Counted from the stretch's first letter, positions 52,430-62,770 are shown. The stretch is DNA of 64,000 nucleotides from Hahellaceae bacterium (GCA_016716085.1 JADJWY010000023.1:1-64000), one strand, 5' to 3'. A program made the numbers and translations. Notes: generated by a model from the sequence alone, not told the origin.

Positions 52430-55400
52430 TTAGAAAAACTGATACATCGATGAAGAGGTTCCGACCAGGATTCGTGAGCCGCCTTCAGGGGTGTCTTCAG
52501 CGTTGCGTACTTTCAGACCATTGTTTGTATAGGTGCCTAAAAGCGAAGGACTGGCCCAGAGGAGTTCATGACTGCCTGGCGCCCTAATTTGCAACTGGGA
52601 TGACGTAACGTACGAACCACTGTAATCATTTGAGGCCGGAAACTGATTCACTATCAGCCATTCGTTGTCTCCATCGCCTAACGTAATTGAAGCGATATCG
52701 TTCGCTGGGTAGTCAAGTAGGGTAATTCCTGTTTCAACGAAGCTCCCCTCATTTATTTGGTATTCAGCCAATTCATCCGGCTCGTCCCAAAAATAGCCGT
52801 CGAATTTCAAACAAGCGATCAAAGCAGAAGTGTTTCCAGTCCGCTCTTTTATCGCTATTTTCTTGCAAGGAACCGATTGGGTAGCTGCTAGCTCAAAACT
52901 CACGCCATTCCATGTCCAAAGCGTTAAATCTGTATTGCTTGCCAAAACGATATCCATATCGTCATCGCCGTCAGCATCGACGAATTTGAAATCCCGAATA
53001 TCCCCCTCACTAGTTACTTCACTGGACAATCGAACCTGATTGACAATGTCGATGACATCAATCGTTTTGCCAGACACGAAAGCGACATCTAAATTGCCAT
53101 CGCCATTCAAATCCAGGTCAACTGCCGGTGCAGTTGATAAATCATCGCTCATCGTGCTGGATGTCCAGATGTCAGATAATTCCGGTAGCATTTTTAACGA
53201 AATGGATCTGCCAGAATAATTGCGCTCCGTAAATAGGATTTCAGACACACCATTGTGGTCATAATCTACAACTTGGGCGCTCCCCTCTGAATGATAGACG
53301 TCGTTAACCTGCTCGCTCAGTGTATATCGCCCTAATGAGTTGACAATTGCAAAGCGAGATCCCGTATAGCCGTTATTTGTGCGGTCTATGTAGAAGACAG
53401 CCCTCTCTCCAGCATTGTCGAAGATACCCCAACCGGCAGCGGCGAACCCGTCAAGTTCCGACGGCTCTTCGCCTGAATAAATTTGCCGCGCATCGTCCAG
53501 GTCCATCATAATTAGTTGGTCTGGCCCCGTGGAGTTTGTATCGGCCCCCCAAAGCAATTCTTTGACGCCATCATTATCTACATCGCCAGTCACGAGACTG
53601 ATCGATCCAGAGCCTTGCAAATAAGTCTGCCACTGCTCACTTAGTGTATTTCCAGAGTAATCGTAGGCGCGAATTGATCCCAATTGGCAATCACCAATGA
53701 TAATTTCACTGCGATTGTCTTCTTCAGTGTTGGCGATTAACGTACTGCAGGTATTAGCGTCATCTAACACGGTTAGAGATGTTTTCTCTAAAGCATTGTA
53801 TAACCGGACAAAACCCCATTCCATGGCACCCAATATCTCGTCTAAGCCGTCCCCATCGGTATCTCCCACCGAAATGCTATCGCCAAACTTGTCGCCCAGG
53901 TACCATTGATTCTGTAAACTCAAACCGTCAAATACAAATCCATCACTCGTAATGATCTCCAGGGCGGGATCGTGGTCGACATTTCCTATTGCCAGCTCCG
54001 TTTTTTCATAAATTCCGTTAGAGCTTGTACTAAGTTGGGTCTCCAGTAAGGTTTCTTTCGATGCCAAGTCAATTATAAGAAGGCGTTTATCGAAGTCAGA
54101 ACCAAAGTCACTATCGTGCGAAACAACGAGAGCCAGTTTAGTGGAATCATCCCCAGCTAACTTGCCCAAGGCAAATGAACGAATAATCTGATCATCCAGA
54201 GCATAGATGGGGGTGTATTGGTTGTTCACAGGATTAATGACAACGATATGTTTTCGGGTTGCCACGGCAATATCCTGAGCTCCGTCTTCATCAAGATCGT
54301 ATCCCAGTACCTGAACCACAAGTTCGTTGTTGATTTGGCTGTATGGATACATCCATTTCTGCCGGTAACCGTCAGTGCTGGCCTCAAACAATGCGATTCG
54401 AGCAACACTGTCTGTTACCAGGAGTTCATTGCCCGTTTCGCCATCAAAATTTCCTACGTGCATTGAATGATTTCGCCGGGGAACAAACAGCCCCGAGGAG
54501 GCTATCGGCCCGGTTCCAGTCGAATCGTTAACCAGAACGTTGACGCGTTTAATGTCCGTCTGGTAATCGTTCAAATCAGGTGAGCTGCTCAAGACAAATG
54601 TATACTGAGCTGAGTTGCTGATTAAAGAGGTCGAGGCCGTCCAAGTCACGTTGCCTTCGTCGTCGATCTCTGCGCCATCAGGCCCGGATATCAGGTAAGC
54701 GGCCCCAATGACGTCACCGTTCTGATCCCCTTCCTGAACCTTCGCGGTAAATTGTACTTCATTGCCAGGCGCTACTGACAGCGGTGCCCCCCTGACCCGA
54801 ACATGGCCAACGCCATACCTTACTGTGTAGTGCACCTTTTCTGTAGTGACCTGATAATGTCCATCGCTCACTAGAAACTCGACCTCGACCAAATCTCCTG
54901 CTTTTGCAGTATGTGCCGGAAGAGCATTTGAAGTAGTGGAGGTATATTGTAGTTCCTGGTTAACATACCAGCGATATTCCTGGATGACTACTGTGTCTTC
55001 ATCCTCATCAATTGCAGTGTGGTAGTAGGCATATAGGGTAGTTGATGAGTCGCCAGGGCCATCCGCGTATATATAAGGGTTTGTGATAACCGGCGGGCTG
55101 TTTAACTGTTCAGTGGTTACGAAAGGAAGCTGCAGAAAATTTTCGTTGCTCCATTCGATTTCGCCCTCAATGATCACTCCTTTATCCGAGATGCCGTCTC
55201 CATTCAAATCCAGAGTGACCCGAACCTGCCCGCTCGTTTTTACGGAGATTTGAGCACTCGACGTTTGCCCGGCGATCTCAATTTGACCTTCTATGTATCG
55301 ACCATTGACGTCCTTGAATACGTTAGCCTGAGTGCTAACGTCAACAAACCCAAACTGATCAATATAGTAATGACCGGAGAGCTCAAAGATATTCCCATCA

Positions 55401-56137
55401 GCGGAATAACTGATTTGCTTGAACCCTTCCATCCGTACCTGTTCCTGCGTGGAGAGCTTTGTCAAGGTCACAAAATAGGTGTCTTCAAGGGGGAATATGT
55501 TTGGCGTGGTGACGACATATCCTGAAATTTTTACGCCCTGATTAGGGTCGGAGGGGAGGGTATAACTCACACTGTTGTAATACTGTGTTTTAATTTCTCC
55601 GTTATTCAGATCCATAAGAAAGTGACCGGAACCCTGAATAACAATCCCATCGATTTGGCAGTTGTGATAGGTGAAGCTGAATAAGCCGTTTGCAGGGCTG
55701 GAACTACTTGAAGTTAAAACAATGTCGCCCCCTTGCTCACAGGCAACCGTTTCAGATTCATAAGCCTGAAGAGATTGCGCTTGAGGAAGCCTGTGCTTCA
55801 CCGATTTACGTGTAGCTTGATTTGCTTCTGTCAGCTGCTGGATATCGGCTGACTGGGCTTCAAGTGCTTGCTCAGGTATGAATGGATCGCCGAGCAGATG
55901 AGCCATGAAATAGGCAATACTGGTTTCCGTGATCGGCGCGGCAGAGGTGACCCCCTTATAAGTTGCGACCGCCAGATCTGCATAGGCCTAGTTAGCCGCT
56001 TGCTCAGTTGGTGGATCGATTGATGTGTCAGGTGCGGGTGCTGAGTCAGACGTTGGCCCGCCAGCCCCGCCGCCGCATCCAGACACTGTGAATAATGCAA
56101 ATACCAGGCAGAGAGCACGATGACGCAATTGGGCCAT
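52430..56137 (-). CDS. Large FG-GAP/VCBS repeat lipoprotein, in-frame TAG after codon 49
   Basis: The reading frame from ATG 56137 (AAGGA upstream) has a lipoprotein signal, LCLVFALFTVSGC with Cys21, then a Pro/Thr-rich stretch, and meets TAG at 55988-55990. The same frame continues without any other stop for another 1185 codons (AYADLAVATYKG onward). The protein has an Ig-like region (YRWYVNQELQYTST) and then at least seven calcium-binding-type repeats of DxDxDG(x)xD form: DLNGDGISD, DLDEDGAQD, DTDGDGLDE, DVDNDGVKE, DYDHNGVSE, DLNGDGNLD, DADGDDDMD. These are FG-GAP/VCBS beta-propeller repeats of surface or adhesion proteins. An internal start at ATG 55906 would lack export. Either a nonsense pseudogene, a read error or readthrough. 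Confidence 0.75.
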
Positions 56138-56373
56138 GTTCAATCCTTGAAAATAAAATCCGTGAGAGTGTGTCTACCCAGAGCTGGGAGTCGGCTGAAT
56201 TTTATACAATTCTCGGGTGGATGAAAAGTGAACAAATTCTATTTTGCAATGTTTTACGTGAGCCAACAATTTATGCGGATTCGGCGCAGTGTCCAAACTT
56301 CATCTACGCTATAGGAGCTGATCAAAAGCGTGTGGCATTTGATGTAGATTTATCAGTGCTCAGGAGGTGAATC

Positions 56374-56926
56374 ATGACGCGACTTACGCTTCTATTTTTC
56401 GCTCTGGTCTGGGGCTCTCAAACCGTAAGAGCTGAAAACCTAATCGTTTTCGGTGACGACAGTTATCCCCCAGTGGTTTATTCAAAAGACGGCGAGATCA
56501 CTGGCTTTTTGCCGTCCATCCTGGCCAAACTGGAGGCGGTGACAGGCGATCATTATGATATTCGTCTATTCCCCTGGAAGCGGGCTTATGAGTTGGCCTA
56601 CCGCGGTGAGGGTGGCGTCATTGGCCTGTCTTATACGTAAGAGCGCGCAACGCATTTTGATTATTCCCAGCCTGTCTATAACGATAATATTCAGGTGGTC
56701 ACGCTAAAAGAACGTGTTTTTCCTTTTGAGCAGCTGTCTGACCTCCAGGGAAAAGTCATTGGAGGGGTTATTGGTGCTACCCAAGGCTTTGGCGGTTGAC
56801 CCCCCGCATTTGGCATTTGCCAAGAAGATGGGCAAACAGTCTGCCATCAAACGCTTTAACCAAGGCATTCAAAAACTGATGGCCAGCGGTGCACTCAAGC
56901 CGTTTCTTGCTGAAGATGCGCATTGA
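56374..56926 (+). pseudogene. Degenerate solute-binding protein, stop codon plus deletion
   Basis: The start has a signal peptide (LTLLFFALVWGSQTVRA) and the type 2 binding fold: ENLIVFGDDSYPPVVYSKDGEITGFLPSILAKLE. The frame hits TAA at 56638-56640, but the same frame resumes with ERATHFDYSQPVYNDNIQV, LQGKVIGGVIGATQGFGG. It then fails at TGA; the tail (ALAVDPPHLAFAKKMGKQSAIKRFNQGIQKLM) appears in another frame with a chunk of the second lobe missing. So at least one nonsense and one deletion/frameshift. Its end overlaps the 3' end of the hybrid kinase gene. It resembles the family-3-type SBP at 36636. Confidence 0.8.
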
Positions 56927-58838
56927 CCATGTCCAGCAATGTTCTGGCATTCACCGGTTTGATCGCCACGGTCAGGTTTTGGGCTCTGGCTTCCTGTACC
57001 CTGGGAGCATAACTGTCTCCCGTCAACAGGATTACGGGTAAATCAGGGTTGTGCTGCCCGCGAATCCACTCTGCCAGGGCGAGTCCGTCTATGTCGCCCG
57101 GAAGCCTGAGATCTGACAAGAGTAGGTCAGGCGCGCAAATGCCTCGTTTAATCGCCTGCTGCGCATTGATCACTTCGTTGGCAACGAAGCAGCGTGCACC
57201 GCGTCCCTGCAGCAAGAGGCTCAAGGCTTCGGCGATGTCGGGGTCGTCTTCGACAATAAGAATCTGACGTCCCTGCCAGGAACCTCGCAGCGGCCGATCT
57301 GAGTTGGCAGGCCGCACAACGGGGGGGCTGACGGCGACCAACGAAATCGAAAAGCGACTGCCTATGCCAGGACGGGACCAGACTACCAGATCCTGATTCA
57401 GAAGCTGGCAAGCGCGGCGAACGATGGCCAGGCCAAGTCCAAAGCCTCGGCGACGATCGCGCTCAGGATTATTCAATTGTTCAAACTCGTTAAAGATTGT
57501 TGGCTGTTGCGCCAATGGTATACCCACCCCGCTGTCCCTGACATCCAGCCAGAGGCGACCTTTGCGACGTCGTGCGGTGACCAATACGGTGCCCGCAGGT
57601 GTATATTTCAGGGCATTTGAGATTAAATTAGACAAGCACTGCTCAAGTAGGGTTCGGTCAGAACGTACCCATACCGGGGAAGGGCGGATGCGCAGATTTA
57701 GCCCCCTTTCCTGCGCCAGCCCCTTAAAGGTTCCTTCCATCGCATCCAAAAGCGGTTGTAATGCAAATTCGCTGTGCTGGGGTTGCAGTGTACCATTTTC
57801 CAGACGGGACAAATCCAGCAGATTATTGACCAGTGCGCGCAGGCCTGCCGTTGCCTGTTGAAGCTGCCGGGCAACGGGGCGCCCTTCGTCCGTGACTTCG
57901 TTGGCCAGCGTATCTGTCAGGAGCTGAATGGTTTGCAAAGGCTGTCGAAGATCGTGACTGGCGGAAGCCAGGAAGCGACTTTTTTCCTGGTTGGCGCGTT
58001 CGGCCTGATTGCGCTCATACGCGAGGTTGCGATTGAGGTCTTGTAAGTCACGTGTTCGGGTGTCTATTTCGGCTTCAAGATTGCGCTGGTGGGCCTGAAG
58101 GCGCGCTTCTGCCAGGGCACGCTTTTCTTTTTGCCCGTTGACGGCATCCAGCAGTTCGTTAATTCCCATTACCAGTCCACCCAGTTCGGTATCCTGATGC
58201 GCTTTGGGGACGGGAAGGTGTGGCAGCCGTTCTGCGCCGGGGTCGATGTGCGCAACAGATTGTGTCAGGCGTAAAATGGGTCGCGCCAGCATCCGATAAC
58301 TGACGGCAAGAAGGACTAAGGCCATCAGGAAGTTACGAATGAACCCCAGGATCAGTGAGAAGCGAGCTCTTTCAAGAAAGTTACTTCCGACCCGGGCATG
58401 ATCGATAATAATTCGCAATTTGCCTACCGCACCCTCATCGGGCGGGTAGTAAAGCGATAACTCGTAAGACTTCGGCTTTCCAAACAGAAAGGCGCCCAGC
58501 ATATCGTCCTGTTCCTCTACACGCCTATTGCGCTCGAAGGACGCGAAGGTTTGTCCATACTGATCCCGTAAAGACACCATTTTAACGGGAGGATAACTTG
58601 CGATGCCCTGAACGACATCGCTGGCAAGGTCATAGTCAATGTCGATCATGGCTCTGGTCGCCTGGGGACGCATCGTATCCATGGCGGCCAGAAGGTGGTT
58701 TTCAATCAGGTCGCGCTCGCCGCGCAAATCAATAATCGCCTGGATCAAGGTGCTGACAATCCCGAGCACCAATCCAATCGCGACTGCCTGGCGGGTGAAT
58801 CGAAGCGTCAGTTTGCCAGGACGCATCAATCGCTTCAT
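56895..58838 (-). CDS. Hybrid sensor histidine kinase/response regulator
   Basis: A 647-residue membrane sensor. TM1 (17-37) and TM2 (163-183) bracket a periplasmic domain of about 125 residues; a HAMP-like and coiled-coil linker follows. HisKA has the phosphoacceptor His295 in SASHDLRQPL. HATPase motifs include SNLISNALKYT (N box), DSGVGI (435-440) and GFGLGLAI (G box). A C-terminal receiver (about 525-645) has ILIVEDD and the phosphoacceptor Asp576 in LLLSDLRLPG. It starts inside the end of the upstream periplasmic binding protein gene (four-base overlap), an arrangement like LuxP-LuxQ or TorT-TorS. No DNA-binding response regulator or phosphotransfer protein is adjacent. Confidence 0.93.
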   Translation of the reverse strand: MKRLMRPGKLTLRFTRQAVAIGLVLGIVSTLIQAIIDLRGERDLIENHLLAAMDTMRPQATRAMIDIDYDLASDVVQGIASYPPVKMVSLRDQYGQTFASFERNRRVEEQDDMLGAFLFGKPKSYELSLYYPPDEGAVGKLRIIIDHARVGSNFLERARFSLILGFIRNFLMALVLLAVSYRMLARPILRLTQSVAHIDPGAERLPHLPVPKAHQDTELGGLVMGINELLDAVNGQKEKRALAEARLQAHQRNLEAEIDTRTRDLQDLNRNLAYERNQAERANQEKSRFLASASHDLRQPLQTIQLLTDTLANEVTDEGRPVARQLQQATAGLRALVNNLLDLSRLENGTLQPQHSEFALQPLLDAMEGTFKGLAQERGLNLRIRPSPVWVRSDRTLLEQCLSNLISNALKYTPAGTVLVTARRRKGRLWLDVRDSGVGIPLAQQPTIFNEFEQLNNPERDRRRGFGLGLAIVRRACQLLNQDLVVWSRPGIGSRFSISLVAVSPPVVRPANSDRPLRGSWQGRQILIVEDDPDIAEALSLLLQGRGARCFVANEVINAQQAIKRGICAPDLLLSDLRLPGDIDGLALAEWIRGQHNPDLPVILLTGDSYAPRVQEARAQNLTVAIKPVNARTLLDMVNAHLQQETA

Positions 58839-59956
58839 TGAAAAGTCCTGGAAGACGCTGGGGATATTTTTAGCAGAGTGGGAATGGCAAAGTCGTAGGT
58901 GTTCAGGCCCTTGGATGCCTTGAACGACAGGCGCTTAAAGTCATCATCCCGGATGGCGCTGGCCAAAAGGCGTTTTTGAAGGATTTTGATATTACCGGAG
59001 TCAGCCGCCATCATGGCCGTATTGATCTGAGTGCCGATCGTTTGAGCGAAATCCATTCCGTGGGCGTAGTCATAGATCAATGTCAGGGCGACGATGCCTT
59101 CAAGTACATGACCACCTACAGATACGGCGAGGTCGCCACGAGCAACTGCTTCCAGCCCCTGGTCCGTCCAATCTATGCCGCCAACAAGTATGTTTTTTCG
59201 ATTTGATTTAACCGCGGCTTCTCTTGCTCCGAGCGCCAGGCCATCTGAGGCCGCCCAAATCAACGAGGTATCGGGATAGCGCTGCAAAAGATTGGAGGCG
59301 ATTTGTTGTCCGTCCTCACTGCGCCAGGTGCGCGAATTAACATGATAGTGAAGGCGGGCAGGCGTACCTTCTAGTGCCTGCTGCAGGCCTTGTTCCCGCT
59401 TAGTCGCGGCGGTGCCATTGGTCGCGCCGTTGATGGCAAACATGGCCGGTTCAGCCTCCCGCTCAGAACCCAATCGGACAAGCGACTCAGCCAGCACGCG
59501 CCCCGCTTGAATGTCATCTGGCGAGAGATGACCCAGCCAATACCGAAACTTCCCGCGTGGCAAGCCCACCAACGGAGCATCCTCGGGATGGATATCGCTA
59601 TTTATGATCAGGGAAGGGATGCGCGCCTGCTCCAGTGCAGCCAACATACGGTGGCCGGAATCTTTGAGATTGACGAAAATAACGAAGTCAGGCTTCCTGG
59701 ACTGTTCGGCGACATGAATAGCCGCATCGACGTAGGCGAAACGACTGGTGACCTCTTCGCTTTCAAGATACGACACCTCCAACTGCAAGCCAAAGTCGTG
59801 TGCGGCAGAACGCATGCAATCGGTGAGTTTTTCCCAGAAGGCGTTGGCAGGGGTGGCTGGGTTAAGAAACGCCACGCGCAAAGGTGCTTCGCGGCCGAAG
59901 GCTGGTACCGCGAACACACTCATCAACACAGCGACTAAAAAGCGGTTGAGCGCCAT
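58835..59956 (-). CDS. Periplasmic sugar-binding-type protein, sensor partner
   Basis: A 373-residue type 1 periplasmic binding protein (ribose/LuxP fold) with signal peptide RFLVAVLMSVFAVPAFG. It has the typical alternating Rossmann lobes: LRVAFLNPATPANAFWEKLTD, PDFVIFVNLKDSG, IPSLIINSDIHPED, LGHLSPDDIQAGRVLAESL, then INGATNGTAATKREQGL and NILVGGIDWTDQGLEAV. It is coupled to the hybrid kinase gene downstream, so it probably binds an extracellular ligand (sugar or signal) and reports to the kinase. The ligand is unknown; aromatic residues in the cleft suggest a polar, sugar-like ligand, but this is a guess. Confidence 0.88.
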   Translation of the reverse strand: MALNRFLVAVLMSVFAVPAFGREAPLRVAFLNPATPANAFWEKLTDCMRSAAHDFGLQLEVSYLESEEVTSRFAYVDAAIHVAEQSRKPDFVIFVNLKDSGHRMLAALEQARIPSLIINSDIHPEDAPLVGLPRGKFRYWLGHLSPDDIQAGRVLAESLVRLGSEREAEPAMFAINGATNGTAATKREQGLQQALEGTPARLHYHVNSRTWRSEDGQQIASNLLQRYPDTSLIWAASDGLALGAREAAVKSNRKNILVGGIDWTDQGLEAVARGDLAVSVGGHVLEGIVALTLIYDYAHGMDFAQTIGTQINTAMMAADSGNIKILQKRLLASAIRDDDFKRLSFKASKGLNTYDFAIPTLLKISPASSRTFQ

Positions 59957-60081
59957 TTTGAGCTTTGACTACCCTGTAAAGCATTCCTTTTGACGAAGCC
60001 TAGCAAAGTTAGCGTCCCTGTTCCGTCGCCTGCGTCAAATAATCCTGCGTCTGTTCGATAGTGTTGCCAGACCTAAGCTAC

Positions 60082-60101
60082 CTGTAGGAAATGTCCTACA
60101 G
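60082..60101. promoter_or_regulatory. Perfect inverted repeat in the divergent promoter region
   Basis: CTGTAGGA-AATG-TCCTACAG is a perfect 8-base-arm palindrome located about 125 bases upstream of the binding-protein/kinase operon and 96 bases upstream of the DUF805 gene. It looks like a dimeric regulator site for one or both; no T run follows, so a terminator is unlikely. Confidence 0.55.
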
Positions 60102-60197
60102 ACACACGGCGGTTTGGCCGGTAGTATATCCCCCAGCCTCATTCGCGCGCGCAGCGTAAAAAATGAGTCAAAGGATGTCAGCACAAAGGAGTGTTTA

Positions 60198-60548
60198 ATG
60201 AATTACTTTTTGGAACCCTTTCAGCAGTATGTAACGTTCAGCGGTCGTGCGACACGCAAGCAATACTGGATGTTCACCTTGTATTTTTTTCTCGCGCTCA
60301 TCGGGTTGGCACTGATTGATACGTTGGGCACGGCATTTCTTTCCACTCTCTTTTACGTCGGTTCACTGGTACCCTATATCGCGTTGACGACCCGACGTCT
60401 GCACGACACCGGTCGCAGCGGGTGGTGGCAGTTGATTACACTGATTCCGTTGATTGGTTTGGTCATCCTCTTGGTCTTTCTGGTGATGGATAGCGTGGAC
60501 GGAAACGAGTACGGCCCCAATCCAAAGCGGGAGCCAAGCCTGGCTTAA
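60198..60548 (+). CDS. DUF805 membrane protein
   Basis: A 116-residue inner-membrane protein with about three to four helices and the DUF805 motifs: YFLEPFQQYVTFSGRATRKQYW, RRLHDTGRSGWW and DGNEYGPNP at the end. ATG 60198 follows AAGGAG. The function of the family is unknown; members are widespread and small. It stands alone, divergent from the binding-protein/kinase operon and convergent with the KfrA-like gene. Confidence 0.9.
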   Translation: MNYFLEPFQQYVTFSGRATRKQYWMFTLYFFLALIGLALIDTLGTAFLSTLFYVGSLVPYIALTTRRLHDTGRSGWWQLITLIPLIGLVILLVFLVMDSVDGNEYGPNPKREPSLA

Positions 60549-60567
60549 CCGCTGTTCACGCAGGTCG

Positions 60568-61446
60568 TCAGGCCGTTTTTCGAGTGTTGCTTGCCGGTTT
60601 CTGACGCTTGAAGCGCAACGGCACGTGAGATTGTCTGGCTTCAGTTTCTGCATTCCGAAGTTTTTCGTGGAGATCCTTTAATTGGGATTTTAAATGGATC
60701 TCCATTCGATCGTTTTCAGCTCGGACGCGCTCTATCGCTTGCTGCTTCTGTATCTCGGCCTGTTCAGCTGCTTTCCTGGCGTCCATGCGGGCGCGGTCGA
60801 TTTCCTTGAGTGCGTGCCGTTCAAGGCCCTCATAACTTTCCGCAATTTTTTCAATTTGCTTTTGCAGCATCGCACGCTCCTCCAGTCGCCGCATATCTAA
60901 ACGGGTGAGGTCTGTTTTGAGCAGGCTGGTCTCGTCTGACAGTGCTGCGGCTTCGTCACGAGCATTTTGCAACTGCTCGCGTAAATCCCTTACCTGTTGA
61001 TCGAGTATCGCTTTGTCTTGCCGGGTTGCTTCCAGCGATGAGCTTAAAACGCTGCACGCCTCGGTGAGCCGGGTCATTTCAGCGTTCAGCTGATCCCGTT
61101 CGTCTTCAAGACGCTGACGCTCTATGTTGTGAAGTGCTTTGCCGTGCGTAACCGCGGACTCCCAAAGGTTACGCATGGAATCCTGTATCGCTTCGGGTAC
61201 GTTTGGGATCGTGCTTGCTTTGCGTACCTGCTCAGCGTGCTCACGCAGGAAGGCCTTACGTGCGTTATTGATAGTGGTAGCAGATCCTTTGCCGATGACG
61301 TCGCGCAAGGTTTCCCATCCGGGCACCGGGCGGCCCGACAGCACGAAGACCTGGCAGATTTCGGCGACCTTCTGCGGCGTGGGCAGAGTATCCCAATCGT
61401 CTTGGGAAAGGCGTGAATTCAGCTCGGCAAGGGGGCGGGTGTTCAT
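60568..61446 (-). CDS. KfrA-like DNA-binding coiled-coil protein
   Basis: A 292-residue protein with the KfrA N-terminal DNA-binding domain (TPQKVAEICQVFVLSGRPVPGWETLRDVIGKGSATTINNARKAF-type helix-turn-helix, roughly residues 20-70) and a long predicted coiled coil (about 95-275) rich in Glu, Gln, Arg and Leu heptads, for example ERQRLEDERDQLNAEMTRL. KfrA proteins of broad-host-range plasmids bind their own promoter as architectural factors and help partitioning. Here it is divergent from a tyrosine recombinase with palindromes between. Chromosomal KfrA-like genes next to recombinases suggest an integrated or formerly mobile element. It starts at ATG 61446. Confidence 0.85.
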   Translation of the reverse strand: MNTRPLAELNSRLSQDDWDTLPTPQKVAEICQVFVLSGRPVPGWETLRDVIGKGSATTINNARKAFLREHAEQVRKASTIPNVPEAIQDSMRNLWESAVTHGKALHNIERQRLEDERDQLNAEMTRLTEACSVLSSSLEATRQDKAILDQQVRDLREQLQNARDEAAALSDETSLLKTDLTRLDMRRLEERAMLQKQIEKIAESYEGLERHALKEIDRARMDARKAAEQAEIQKQQAIERVRAENDRMEIHLKSQLKDLHEKLRNAETEARQSHVPLRFKRQKPASNTRKTA

Positions 61447-61461
61447 TGTCTAATCTCAAAG

Positions 61462-61538
61462 ATACATATACGCAAGTATACAGTACTGATTAGTATCCAT
61501 GTATAAAATAAAACACCACATAACTATTATTATGTGGT
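61462..61538. promoter_or_regulatory. Candidate KfrA operator region between divergent genes
   Basis: The 136-base gap is very AT-rich. ACCACATAA (61515-61523) and TTATGTGGT (61530-61538) are perfect 9-base inverted arms. Upstream, GTATA-type units recur (around 61463-61507) within the stretch with ATACGCAAGTATAC and TACTGATTAGTA, each with short symmetry. KfrA proteins bind inverted repeats in their own promoter, so this is the likely autoregulatory site, also covering the recombinase promoter. Confidence 0.55.
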
Positions 61539-61582
61539 AAAAATATGCCTCTACTATATTACGGTCAGCTTTTTAATCAGGC

Positions 61583-62770
61583 ATGAGTGATTTATCTCCA
61601 TTAACCGTTGAGCGTCAGGTGCTGAAAACGCTCAATCACCCGCTTTTGAACGACAGACGGGCAACGCTGTTAAAACCGGATGCCTCAGATGCTGAGGCGA
61701 TTGCGCACTGGCTTGAAAAAGCGGCAGGGCGCGGCTCGCTGCACACAGCCTCTGCGTATCGGCGTGAGCTGCGGCGCTTCCTGGACTGGTGGCAACCTAT
61801 TCAGAAACCGCTCGATGCGTTGAACCTTGACCAGCTCAGTGAATACTTCAATTACCTGGCTTTACCACCGGAAAGCGCCGGTTTTGGCCCTCAGTCACCC
61901 GCCAAACGGAACTATACCCGGACGGTTCTGGGGTCGCTTTTTGGTCACTTGCAGGCCTTGGGGCATATTGGTGGCAATCCTTTCATTCTGGTGTCCGTGT
62001 TAAGTGAGGACGAAAGGGTGCACAACGCGAAAACCTTGAAAGCGAAACGGGGGCGGATGTTCGTTGACCCCAGACAAGAGGGCGACCCCAGAGCGCATTG
62101 GCGACCGCGCTATCTTTCCCGCGATGCCTTACGGCTATTGTGGCATGTCATCGAGCAACTGCCGGTGTCCTCTGATCGGCAAAAGCGCCAGTCAGCCCGC
62201 ACACGCTGGCTTTTTATTCTGCTGCTGCTGACAGGGCTGCGTCGCCATGAAGTCAACCGAAACGGCATGAATGCATTTGAATGCCAGGATGGCCACTGGC
62301 GCCTGTCTCTGATTGGGAAGGGGGCTAAACCCCGTCGCGTGACCTGTGCGCCGTTACTTATCCGTGAATTGCGCCAGTATCGGATCGCGAATGGACTTCC
62401 CGAGTTGCCTGAGACCGATGAGGACATTCCGCTGGTGCTCTCTGTTCAAGGTCAGCGCATCGCGGCATCGCTGGATGATTCCCGCATCAATGGCATTCTC
62501 AAAGCGCTTCGAGAAAGGGCGCTGGATGACGTCCGGCGGCGCCAATTACCGGAGTCACTGGCAACAGAAATTGCTCAGTTAACACCTCATCGCCTGCGAC
62601 ACTCATGGGCAACGCACCGCACGCAGGTTGCCCCGCAATCACTGGAGGTTACGCAGTTGGAGGCCGGTCATGCTAATCGTTCCACCACTCAGATCTACGC
62701 GAAGCTGGCAAACGCTGAGCACCTTGCGGTTGCGCAGGCACTTGAAGAGAGCCTTTTTGGGCCTTTGTGA
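61583..62770 (+). CDS. Tyrosine site-specific recombinase
   Basis: A 395-residue phage-integrase family recombinase. An N-terminal SAM-like core-binding domain (about 35-130, SAYRRELRRFLDWW) precedes the catalytic domain. The catalytic residues are present: Arg220 in LLTGLRRHEV, a likely Lys247 in GKGAKPRR, His336 and Arg339 in TPHRLRHSWATH, His363 in EAGHANRSTTQ and the nucleophile Tyr372 in IYAK. It resembles XerC/D-like orphan recombinases rather than a full phage integrase. It is divergent from a KfrA-like gene and followed by gene wreckage. No attachment site could be identified. Confidence 0.9.
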   Translation: MSDLSPLTVERQVLKTLNHPLLNDRRATLLKPDASDAEAIAHWLEKAAGRGSLHTASAYRRELRRFLDWWQPIQKPLDALNLDQLSEYFNYLALPPESAGFGPQSPAKRNYTRTVLGSLFGHLQALGHIGGNPFILVSVLSEDERVHNAKTLKAKRGRMFVDPRQEGDPRAHWRPRYLSRDALRLLWHVIEQLPVSSDRQKRQSARTRWLFILLLLTGLRRHEVNRNGMNAFECQDGHWRLSLIGKGAKPRRVTCAPLLIRELRQYRIANGLPELPETDEDIPLVLSVQGQRIAASLDDSRINGILKALRERALDDVRRRQLPESLATEIAQLTPHRLRHSWATHRTQVAPQSLEVTQLEAGHANRSTTQIYAKLANAEHLAVAQALEESLFGPL

